A DNA stretch of 64,000 nucleotides from Rugalucina vietnamica (lineage: Eukaryota; Mollusca; Bivalvia; Lucinida; Lucinidae). Position 1 is the first letter of the stretch; every line of letters begins with the position of its first letter. Shown piece after piece: positions 42,201 to 54,200 of this stretch. The stretch lies in NCBI GenBank assembly GCA_964017185.1, contig OZ024875.1, positions 26,173,456 through 26,237,455 on the forward strand, written 5' to 3'. The notes beneath the pieces were generated by a model. It worked only from the letters and a program-made list of their open reading frames with translations. It was not told the DNA's origin and ran no database searches. Made by a program: the position numbers and the translations under genes.

Positions 42201-45200
42201 CTCAGTGAATCTTGCAAAAACTAATAACAGGAAATGCTCAAAGTGGCCATTGGATTAGAGTCCAATTCGCATGCGCAAAAAATACACACGTGTAAATATA
42301 CTCCGGTGTGTATTTATACTCCGGTGTGCAAATCAACCTGAGAGTAAATTTAAATTGCGTTCGCATGGGTTTTATCGCCAGGAGTATTTTTGTAGGTAAA
42401 TTTATCATTTCTGGATTAAAACCTGTTCATTTTAGTTTTCTGTATTTGCAAAACAAGAAGAGGCTGCTTCAAGGTGTTCATGTAGACTTTGGCAGCAGAG
42501 GGGAATCATGTAATGGTCAGACATAACCTTAGCAGTTATACAGTTCCCTTTTTTCATCCTTTTATAAGGAATTACAGTTAAAATGCCCCAAGAATCCTAA
42601 CCAAGAATGATGAAGAAATAGTGTGGCTGTTTGCACTCCATATATGATCTAAAATGTTATGAATGGCAATAAACTGTTATTTAGCAACAATGTCCACAGT
42701 TTCAGCAACTGTCATATAATCAGGTAGGAACAAAAAATGTGAAAATTCGTTATCTACAAGAACTCCGCGGAGGCCGATATCGCACCTGCACCGGGCAAAG
42801 TCAGTGGACCGTGAAATATAGGTCAAGGGCACTGGGTTAAGGTGCGTGCTTGAAGAGCATGTCAAGGACAATTACTATGCAAGGTTTCAGACTCTCAGCT
42901 ATCTCTGATGTTGAGAAAACCAAACTTCGACGTAAAAATTATCAAAGTCAGTGGACTGTATAATATAGGTCAAGGGCACTGGGTTAAGGTGCGTGCTTGA
43001 AGGGTATGTAAAGGACAATTAGTATGCAAGGTTTCAGACTTGCAGCTATTTCTGATGTCTAGAAAACCAAACTTCGACATAAATTTCCAAAGTCAGTGGA
43101 CCGTGAAATATAGGTCAAGGGCACCAGGTTAAGGTGCGTGCTTGTAGGGTATGTCAAGGACAATTACTATGCAAGGTTTCAGACTCGCAGCTATCTCTGA
43201 TGTCGAGAAAACCAAACTTGACGTAAAAATTTTCAAAGTCAGTGGACCGTGAAATATAGGTCAAGGGCACTGGGTTAAGGTGCGTGCTTGAAGGGTATGT
43301 CAAGGACAATTACTATGCAAGGTTTCAGACTTGCAGCTATCTCTGATGTCGAGAAAACCAAACTTCGACGTAAAAATTATCAAAGTCAGTGGACTGTGAA
43401 ATATAGGTCAAGGGCACTGGGTTAAGGTGTGTGCTTGAAGGGTATGTAAAGGACAATTAGTATGCAAGGTTTCAGACTCGCAGCTATCTCTGATGTCGAG
43501 AAAACCAAACTTCGACGTAAAAATTTTCAAAGTCAGTGGACCGTGAAATATAGGTCAGGGGCACCGGGTTAAGGTGCGTGCTTGTAGGGTATGTCAAGGA
43601 CAATTACTATGCAAGGTTTCAGACTCGCAGCTATCTCTGATATCGAGAAAACCAAACTTCGACATAAAAATTTTCAAAGTCAGTGGACCGTGAAATATAG
43701 GTCAAGGGCACTGGGTTAAGGTGCGTGCTTGAAGGGTATGTCAAGGACAATAACTATGCAAGGTTTCAGACTCGCAGCTATCTCTGATGTCGAGACAACC
43801 AAACTTCGACGTAAATGTTGACAAAACTTCGACGTAAAAATTTTCAAAGTCAGTGGACCGTGAAATATAGGTCAAGGGCACCGGGTTAAGGTGCGTGCTT
43901 GAAGGGTATGTCAAGGACAATTACTATGCAAGGTTTCAGACTCGCAGCTATCTCTGATGTCGAGAAAACTAAACTTCGACGTAAATGTTGACGGACGGAC
44001 GGACGGACGAACGAACGGACGAACGGACGGACGAACGAACGTACGGACGGACGGAAATTTGAACTCCTATATCGCACCCTGCTATAAGCAGGTGCGATAA
44101 AAAAAGCAGAATATTGACTTGAAATAAAAATACTCATGGGTAAATTTTACTTTGCATTCGCATGGGACATACGAGTAATAGTAAATTTACACGTGTGTAT
44201 TTTGTAAAAATAAAATTTGCATCTGGTCAGACCCAGTAGTAAATTTACCCATATGTAAATATACTCCAGTGTGTATTTGCGTTCGCATGCGCCATTTACA
44301 TACCCCGTGTAAAATTTGCACACCGGAGTATATTTACACGTGTGTATTTTTGGTGCATGCGAATTGGACTTTAACAGTTTGACATTGACCACCGACCGTG
44401 GTCAATTTGCAGGTTACCTGAGGCGTGACTGTGGACAATGACATCAATGACAAGGACGGCCGACGGAGCATGACTATACTATAAGCTCATCTTGTGAGCC
44501 TAATGGCTCAGGTGAGCTAAAAACGAGTTTATCAATGAACTGGGGCCACCTAAACAGACATACAATCATTATTACCATAAGTCTTAACAAAAGAATCATA
44601 CATTTTGATTTGTGAGGTGTAAAAATTTCGAATTTGGAAAATTTCCATAACGTTTTATGGAATAATATTAGTTTGCTCGGAAAAAGCATTACTGGTTTTC
44701 CTAGACTCTTTGATGATATTAATTGCTTCCTATTTCTATGAATATCAATATTTGTATCCCTCAGAAGATTTGAACAGTCGGAAAGAAATACTGGAAATAC
44801 TCAAGACATTGAATGTTATTTCATACCATAAAATGCATCTGTCACATTGAATAATACTTAATATATAAAACAAAGCCCAAACTATATGCCTTAGGAACAA
44901 TAATAATTTGTTGTTGCAATCTAAAAACATATGAGCTTTTGCGTGAGAAAACCAACAAGTTGGGTTCCGACCAGGTCCAACACAAACTGGGCTGTACAGT
45001 CATAGAAGATGGTTAGAGGCTGGAAATTTTGGATTTAGAAAGAAGAGGAATTGTACTATCTGTGTAGCGAAAACAAAGGCGCTGATCAGCTTCGCATTTT
45101 AATGCAAAGCTGATCTGCGCCTTTGTTTTTGCCTATGCAGATTGTTGGTTTTCCCATGCGGTGGCTCATATCTAAACTAACTTATGACAGTAAAGGTCCA

Positions 45201-48200
45201 TTTTGAGAAACAATGTTTCCAGGGGTTCTAACATTCATAACATTCTGTAAGCTAAAATTTATTTTCATGAAATTTTGCAATTTTGCCTCGATGCATATTT
45301 TTGCTGTATTTTATTTTCACAGAGTGAAGAATTGTCCAATGCAAGAAAATGATGTATATTTTCAGGGGGTCTATTTCGTGCAAATTCTTCTTCATCGCGA
45401 AAATAAATGAGCCGCCTCATGAGAAAACCAACAATCTGCATATGCGAAAACAAAGATGCAGATCAGCTTCGCGGTAACCGCGAAGCTGATCAGCTCCTTT
45501 GTTTTCGCTACACGGATACTACACTTCCTCTGCTTCTTAAATATGAAATTTCAAGCTTCTATCCCGATTCTGTGACTGTACAGTCTGATTTGTGTCGGAC
45601 CTGCTCGGAAACCACATTGTTGGTTTTCCCACGAGATGGCTCAAATGTCTATAAAAATAAATTGGTTTACAACATTTAAACAAGTTAAACCTTGAAGTAC
45701 CTGCAGTATCAGTTGGAGAAATACAAAAAAAAAATGTTCTTGTTTGTTTGTTTGTGTTGAGGCTTAACGTCCCAGTCAACATTTTTTTCAGTTATGTTGG
45801 GATGGAGCCAACGCTTCCTTGGTTTAACCAGTACTGTAGGGAGTTAATGTGTCTTGCTCAAGGACACAACACGATGACGCCTGTGGGGATCGAACCCAGG
45901 ACCCCTCAATTCAGAGTCCGATGCTCTAACACTATGCCACCGCGCTCCCTAAAAAAACTTGATACAAACATTTCATAAACCCTTCAAATACTCAAAAGTG
46001 AAGAAATAACCGTTTCTAGCAATTTTGGTGTTAATGTTCCTAGAAACTGATATCCAATTTGAAACTTTCAGGAAAATCATAAATCATTCCCCACTAAATC
46101 TGAAACTTAGATGTGCAAAGAAGCTTAAATCTTAAGTGTTTTCATCGATCTTAATTTGCAACATTTCACAACTTGGCTTTTTTTTACCTAAAACCTCAAG
46201 TGATCAACTCATTGCCACAAAGACGTAGATATAGACATTTTATAGGCAATGCAAGAAGAATACGCAAAGTATTGCTACGACTAAAATCTTTACCACCTTC
46301 CAAATCCAAATTTTTTTTTCACAAAAAGTAGCCTAAATTCACAAGGCCAGAGATATATATACACATTATTACTTCAGTATCTTGATCTGATGGTCGGATC
46401 ACGTCTCGTAGCTGCGCCAGGAAAGACTGGCTCACGCTCATCTTCAACTTGCGTGATCAGGTCTTTCCTGGCGCAGCCACGAGACATGATCCGACCCATC
46501 AGATCAAGTTGCTGAAGTAATAACATGTTTTTTATATACCTAGACTCAGCAATGACGCTAAGAATTCCATAAAATTGTAAAATCTTGACGTTGTGTCTGC
46601 TTACCATACAACTTTGATGATGTAACATTGTGCCAATTCTTACGTCAGAGCTAGAAATGTCGTCAATTTTTTTTATTTTGTTTCTTTGATGACAAGCAAA
46701 CCACCGTCAGAGCTAGAAATGTCGTTAATTTTTTGGATTTTGTTTCTTTGATGACAAGCAAACCACCGACACTTCTGAAAGAGTTGCTGTACAAAATGAA
46801 ACAAAAGTAACTCTGGTTGTCATCCAGATTTAGATTCCGGCTTTAGGTGCTGTATTTTATATTGTTGGGTAAAAAATGTAGGATGGTGATACGGAATCTT
46901 ATCAGGTTAGTAGCGTGATACAAGATTCTGTATTTTTGTATCAGAAAATGGGTAGTATCAATAGCTTTACACAAGAACTCCGCGGAGGTCGATATCGCAC
47001 CTGCATTGGGCAAAGTCAATAGACCGTGAAATATAGTTCAAGGGCACCGGGTCAAGGTGCGTGCTTGAAGGGCATGTCAAGGACAATTACTATGCAATGT
47101 TTCAGACTCGCAGCTATCTCTGATGTCGAGAAAACCAAACTTCGGCGTAAAAATTTTCAAAGTCAGTGGACCGTGAAATATAGGTCAAGGGCACTGGGTT
47201 AAGGTGCGTGCTTGAAGGGCAGCGAAGGACAATTACTATGCAAGGTTTCAGACTTGCAGCTATCTCTGATGTCGAGAAAACCAAACTTTGACGTAAAAAT
47301 TTTCAAAATCAGTAAATGTTGACAAAACTTCGACGTAAAAATTTTCAAAGTCAGTGGACCGTGAAATATAGGTCAAGGGTACCGGGTTAAGGTGCGTGCT
47401 TGAAGGGTGTGTCAGGGACAATTACTATGCAAGGTTTCAGACTCGCAGCTATCTCTGATGTCGAGAAAACTAAACTTCGACGTAAATGTTGACGGACGGA
47501 CGAACGAACAAACGTACGGACGGACGGAAATTTGAACTCCTATATCGCACCCTGCTATAAGCAGGTGCGATAAAAATGAAACAAAAATAACTCTGGTTGT
47601 CATCCAGATTTAGATTCCGGCTTTAGGTGCTGTATCTTATACTGTTGGGTAAAAACTGTAGGATGGTGATACGGAATCTTATCATATATTTACTGTAAAA
47701 TACGTTCTTTTTACATACGCGATACAGGCGCAAGTCCTATGCACGTATCGGGACACCATATCTCGAAAGCTGTATCAGTTCAAAATTTGTCAAAATCCAT
47801 ATCTCCCTAGGGAGATATGGACTCATATCACACCCCCATATCACACCCCAAATCTCGAAAGCTGTATCAGTTCAAAATTTGTCAAAATCCATATCTCCCT
47901 AGGGAGATATGGACTCATATCACACCCCCATATCACACCCCAAACCTCATATCACATCTCACGTGACCCCCACATTCGGAGCGCTCTGTTCTATTCAATA
48001 GTACGTTGTAAATTGTTCTCAATTTATAAATCAAATTTTTGTATTTGAATTTTCTGTATTAATGGTTAAATGTTATTGAATAAAATTTGTGACCAGAATG
48101 TTTTTTTCATTCTTTCTTTTTTCCACTTGAAATTATGTTGGGAAACATTTTGTGCATTGAACTGTATCAAACACTTTTTTTCAATAAAAATATATGATAA

Positions 48201-51200
48201 AGAGATCATGATATGGCAATTTTCATATCATACCCCGTATCAACCCTCGACTTCCGTATCAGCCCGAGACTCCCATATCAGCCTGAGGGCCGAAGGCCCG
48301 AGGGCTGATATGGGAGTCTCGGGCTGATACGGAAGTCTCAGGTTGATACGGGGTATGATATGAAAATTGCCATATGATAATCTCTTATTATCAGGTTAGT
48401 AGCGTGATACAAAGTTCTGTATTTTTGTATCAGAAAATGGGTAGTATCAATAGTCATCAATGGTTATTTTTGGTTGGTATATAATAAATAGAGATTTTTA
48501 TATGACAATTTTCATATTGTAACTCGTATCAACCCGAGAATCCCGTATCAGCCCGAGACTCTCGTGCCGAAGGCCCGAGGGCTGATGCGAGAGTCGAGGG
48601 CTGATACAGGATTCAAGGGTTGATACGAGGTACGATATGAATATTGTCATATCGTAATCTTTTTATCATATATTTTAATTCATGACCATTTTTCCCTTTC
48701 TTTGTTATATTTATTTATTTATATATTTATTTATTTATTTATTTATTGATTTCATTTTATTTTATTTATTCATTTTGACATACCGCCAAAGCGTGCAGTA
48801 GAGCGCATATTATTTCCGCATTAGCATAAATCGAAAATTTGTCTCGACATGACAAAATACTGTTGCCTGTGACATAAAACCACAATCCAAACAAATCTAA
48901 CATGCCTGTGGTACACTACCTAATGAACTCAATACAATAGGAGCCGATTGCTATGAATATAAATTTATTAGCCAATCATTTGGTGATACGGCTTTTTCTC
49001 TCTAGGGATGATATGGGTCAAGTGGGTATGTGATATGAGTGATATGGCTTTTTCTCCCAAGGGAATGATATGGGTTTTATCAATTTTTGAACAGATACGG
49101 CTTTCGAGATACTGTGCCGCGATACGTGAACGTAACTCTTGTCTGTATCACATGTACAAACAGAACATATTGTGCAGTAAATTAGGGATGTCAACCGTTC
49201 GCACATCAAAACAACATGTCAGATAATTTAACAGATTATGTTTTGGGATTAGACAAAACAAGTATGCTAACTTTGATCTTAATAGGTGGATTCTTAAGCT
49301 GACCCATTTATGCAAAGAAGAAACAAATTCAGAATACCATAATACTGTGACAAAATTAAATTTGTTTTCTGACGCGCCAGTTCGACAAAATGGGAACTCG
49401 GTGAATGTTCGTGAATTTTTGATAATGGCATATGAGCAATGCTGTTTTAGCGTGATTTTTGTTACTTTTGTGAATGTAAATGAATTTTCCTAAATTGCAT
49501 GGCGTTTCAATTCTGCGTAGCATCAACGGAAACAACGCCAAGCTCAGTGACTCTTGATTATGAATGTTCTTTCAAGGACATGTATGTAAATGTACATGTA
49601 ATATTGACCTGATCCGAAAAAAATGTGAACGTTTGAACCATCCGGATGTTTGTTTCCGAACGTCCGAACCTTAAATCTGACACCGAATGACATCCCTACA
49701 GTAAATATATGATAATATAGGGTTATTGCACTGATATCGGTGAATATTGTCCCGAGTTAGGATATCGAAGGACGCGAGCTTGCGAGCGTCCGTAGATATC
49801 CCAACAAGGGACAATATTCACAGATATCAGTGCGATAACCCTTTTATTATATAGCTATAAATATCTGCTTCGCATATTTGATGTTTTGTTGAGAGTAAGC
49901 CTTACAAAAGTGAAATATCTACATGAAGGCCATGATAATATCCATAAGTGATATCATTTTTGCACTAGTGCAATATCAGATGATATCATTTTTGCACTGT
50001 TACTTTTCGGAAGCACATTTTGCTATTGAATTAATATTGCTGACATTTTTTTTTAATCTTTTTTCGGCTTAAATTGCTTAAATCTGAAATTGACAAACTT
50101 CAGCTGACGTTTCGGTCCGGTATAACGTCATTTTCCACGCGACGTCAGATGAAGATGACGTCATTAGAGTGGACGTCCCAATTTTACAATTTTGCACTTT
50201 GACCCTCAAGTCAAGAATTTGGCGCTGTTCCATAAAAAGATTTTTTCACTTTTAACAAAGTGTGCAATATCAAGTAAGTGTGCAGATATCGTCTGATATC
50301 TGCACACTTGTTACTCGGCTTTTATCCCTAAGTTTTAATCATTTGATATTTATAGCTATATAATAATACAAGTTACTTGTTAATGTAGTAGTAGTGGTCA
50401 GCCTGTGAAATGTTTGTTCCAAATGTTAGCGGAGCTTGTATGAAATTAAGAATCTAGCAAAATGAGTTTTTCAACAGTTGTGCGTAAGAATTTATCTAGT
50501 TCTGCCAGTTAAACTTGCATGACGCTTGCTATAAAAGAATCTTGTAACAGACTGTAAGAACCTGGCGTGCAAATCATGCACTGGCTTAATAAAGCTAAGA
50601 ATGGTGTTGGTTAGATTAAGAAAGTCTGTGTGGATGTTGGCTGTATACATGGTATGGTTTCTTACTTAATAGGGATGCTAAAATGCAGCTTCCTCTAACT
50701 CTGATGATGTAATGATTGTGTAAGCCAATCACAACAAACAGAATAATTAAGCTTTAATGAATCTTTGGAAATTTCCTGGTTCTGTAGCTTAAGTTAAGAC
50801 TGAGGTTTTATGATAGGCCTCATGCAAGCCTCATATAAGCTCCATTAGGAGAAATGCAGCCTCATGGCTACAGGAGCAATGAAAACACTGATCAGCTTGC
50901 ATAATAAGATCTGGTATGTGTCTTACCAATGTCTCATGATTGCAAAGTGGCTCTAGATTCAATTTTCAAAACTTGTAGCAATCATGCAAATTTTAACAAT
51001 GAGTGTTTGTGAATCAACTACATGTAAGGCGGTAATAAAAAGTTACTGCTTTGTATTAAACTTTCAACAATGTGTATAATCAACTGAGGAACTGAAGATT
51101 TAAAAGTCAACGAAAAATTCATATTACTCAATATATCATACACACAGCCATTCTAAAGAATGGTAAGTCAGTAAAAAGCAAGCCATATAGCATTCTATTA

Positions 51201-54200
51201 TAGAGCCCTAAACAACATATCTATTTTTTTAGAGTTTTGATGCAAAATATGTCAAAACCGAAAGTATAACAATTTTGTAGAGACCATCCCTTTCTAATTG
51301 CTCCTTGTTGGATGAAAGAAAGACATGCATACATAGCCATTTATTAAAGCAGTTTCCCATAGCCCAATTAGACCAAATAAGGCATAGGTGAATGCAATTT
51401 TAAGAAAGATAATTAGCTAGCTATATGTGTGAAATAATTTACTGAAATAATCTCAAGTCCAATTCGCATGCGCCAAAAATACACACGTGTAAATATACTC
51501 CGGTGTGCAAATTTTACTCGGGGTAAGTAAATGGCGCATGCGAACGCAAATACACACCGGAGTATATTTACATATGGGTAAATTTACTCCTGGGTCTGAC
51601 CAGATGCAAATTTTATTTTTACAAATACGTGTAAATTTACTATTATGTCCCATGCGAATGCAAAGTAAAATTTACCCACGAGTATTTTTATTTCAAGTCA
51701 ATATTCTGCTTTTAGATAACGAATTTTCACTTTTTTTTTTGTTCCTAACTGATTATACATGACAGTTGCTGAAACTGTGGACATTGTTGCTAAATAAGAG
51801 TTTATTGCCATTCATCACATTTTAGATCATATGGAGTGCAAACAGCCACACTATTTCTTCATCATTCTTGGTTAGGATTCTCGGGGCATTTTAACTGTAG
51901 ATGAAAAAAGGGAACTGTATAACTGCTAAGGTTATGCCTGACCATTATATGATTCCCCTCTGCTGCCAAAGTCTACATGAACACCTTGAAGCAGCCTCTT
52001 CTTGTTTTGCAAATACAGAAAACTTAAATGAACAGGTTTTAATCCAGAAATGATAAATTTACCTACAAAAATACTCCTGGCGATAAAAACCATGCGAACG
52101 CAATTTAAATTTACTCTCAGGTTGATTTGCACACCGGAGTATAAATGCACACCGGAGTATATTTACACGCGTGTATTTTTGGCGCATGCGAATTGGACTA
52201 TAGTAAATAATAATCACATCATATTCTTCTTGCTTCCAGAGCAACTGAAATGAAAAACCAAATGAAATAAAGTCTACAAGCTCTTACTACAACATAATTG
52301 CATTGAATAGCCTCTCAAATTCATTTCGTTATTTTTTTCTGTTACTAACTCTACACATGTGTTCCACCATTTGTAATCTACCATCCAGCTCCCGTCGTAC
52401 CTGGGCCGCTTGTTCATCAGCATTATCAAGCTGAAAATATACAAACACAAGAATATTCATAACAAATTCTGACAATAAAAATTGCTGGCTGTCCAAGTGC
52501 TAACATCTGTAAAGCACTGTCAATTAAAGTTTTAGACATCAAAAAGGAATACATGTTGACAAACAGTGTAGAACATGGAAATTGTCCAAGAATGAGATAG
52601 AGAAAACAAAACATGTGTAACACTAGCGAAGGCCGAAGCTACACGCTAATTGCTATTTGCTAAATGCATGCTTATTGTATTTTGGTAAATGCGAATTGCT
52701 AATTACCACATCATAAGTGAAAAAATTGTGGCCAATCACGTGTTTGTTTAGTTAATACGACAACTACCAGGGGATGAAAAGGGAAAAATAAAGATCACAC
52801 TGATGAGTTTATCTGGATCATAAATGCTAAATGCTACAGTATTTGCTAAATGCTATTTGCAAAATGCTATTTGCTAATTGCTAAATGCTGATTGCAAATT
52901 TAATTGACCATGCGAGTACATACACCCGGACCTCTTTATAACACGCTTCGTTACAGCACGGTTTTTGATATAACACGGACCATTCATGGACCCCAAATGA
53001 TCTATTGTTGTTATATATCTATATATTTTACTCTCGTTATAACACGGATTGGATAGCTAACACGGAAAATGTTTTGGACCCCAACAATAGTGTTATAAAG
53101 AGGTTGAGGTGTATCATGTTTTTATATTGTTAATGAATCCAACATAGAGTAAAATTATGAATAATCTCAATATCCTCAATAAAATTCTTAGTTACGATTT
53201 ATCATTTGGAAATATGCATTTAGCAATTAGCAACTAGCAATTAGCATGTCGCCCTAGCCTTCCATATAACACCATAATTATATTTATAAGTACAGTCACT
53301 TGTTTTGATGATGAAAATTGCGTATTGTACGAATAGCAAGTGCCCAATCCTCCACTGTACAAATATCAAGTACCGTTACCTTCGTTCACTTCCGCAACAA
53401 GCAGAATAATGTTCTAGCAAACGATGCTGAAGGTAGACATTGTGATGATTAGACTCAATTTGTCAGTCTAAAAATCAATCAGCTTGCAATTGCATTGAAA
53501 TTGATTCAAATGCATTATATTGATAATTTTTTTTTTCATTTCCCAGAAAACAAAATCAGCTAGCCTAACAAAGCATAAAGGATAATGGTACTATTTTCAC
53601 TTTGAAGAAAACTCAAGCCTTGTTTTCTTTGCTGAAACCAACCAATCTGCACCAAGTTTTAACAATCATCCCTGACTGTGATACAAATTTCAGCCCTTTA
53701 GATCTAGTTGTTTTTATTCAGTTTTACGTCCCTTTCATGATTTCAGCTCATATGAGATAGGCCAGAGAATTAGAGATATATAGGCCAGAGATAGGTAGGT
53801 GGGGTAAAAATGAGAGAACCCTGATAAAAGACTCCTGGCACACCCACAAGCAGAACATGGCTTGTCTCACATGTGCCCTGTGTGGGACTCGAACCCACAC
53901 CAGATACAGTGATGAGATTATCAAATGGTTAAGCGCTGCAATGAAATATCAGCCCTCTAAACCACTCTGCCATGGGGCCCGTCGCCTTTAGATCTAGTCA
54001 AGCGATGCTCCATCTGATTGCAGTGCTGTTGTCCTTCAGCCCTGTTATGTTATGGGCTGTACCCTGACTTCTGACCTTCCACTGGAGTGTTACCATCTCT
54101 TGATCTATTGGACCTCAAACAGAATAGAAAGCTAAGTCAAGATTTGATTAGTTGAATGTGAGACTTCTTTTATGCAAGATTACCCAATAAACACAGTCTA

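Larger units (their letters stand above)
41871..44417. mobile_element. inverted-repeat element H
   Basis: Left CTGGTTAACTGCAAACTGAC and right GGTCAATTTGCAGGTTACCTG are inverted. A second inner inverted pair exists near 41950 (CCTGTTATTAGTTTTCG) and 42232 (AAAAACTAATAACAGG), around CACTGAGGT/ACCTCAGTG. Carries element E. Confidence 0.6.
40189..44524. mobile_element. family G element, outermost of a nested stack
   Basis: Starts GCTCACCTGAG and ends CTCAGGTGAGC followed by TAAAAA, a terminal inverted pair. The left two-thirds is a set of about four diverged tandem units with ACCAAATTTGACC, ATAGGTCAAGGTC, CCATATATGGGCATGG, CATGTGACCTGGA and AAGTTTGGCTTTGATTGGTC. Near the right end is GACGGCCGACGGAGC. 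Interrupted by elements I, H, E and B. Confidence 0.75.
47697..49135. mobile_element. large inverted-repeat element with palindromic cores
   Basis: Left block CACGTATCGGGACACCATAT, CTCGAAAGCTGTATCAGTTC pairs with the reverse complement of 48985-49135 (CACGTATCGCGGCACAGTAT, CTCGAAAGCCGTATCTGTTC). The left arm holds a ~91-bp tandem duplication (47760 and 47851), each with the perfect 24-bp palindrome CCATATCTCCC/GGGAGATATGG. Two long hairpins lie inside. No coding frame. Confidence 0.65.

Noticed and set aside
45880-45950. tRNA gene on the minus strand
   Set aside because: A/B boxes belong to a SINE with a conserved body and (CAAA)n tail; other copies exist at 17711 and 15172.
47685-48387. Simple insertion flanked by TTATCA
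   Set aside because: The flanking 6-mers could be chance, and longer inverted arms to 49135 argue for a larger element; kept only as an alternative boundary.
53875-53985. tRNA gene (Ser/Leu-like) on the minus strand
   Set aside because: A and B boxes are present but the spacing and insert do not give a cloverleaf, and it continues into a SINE body.
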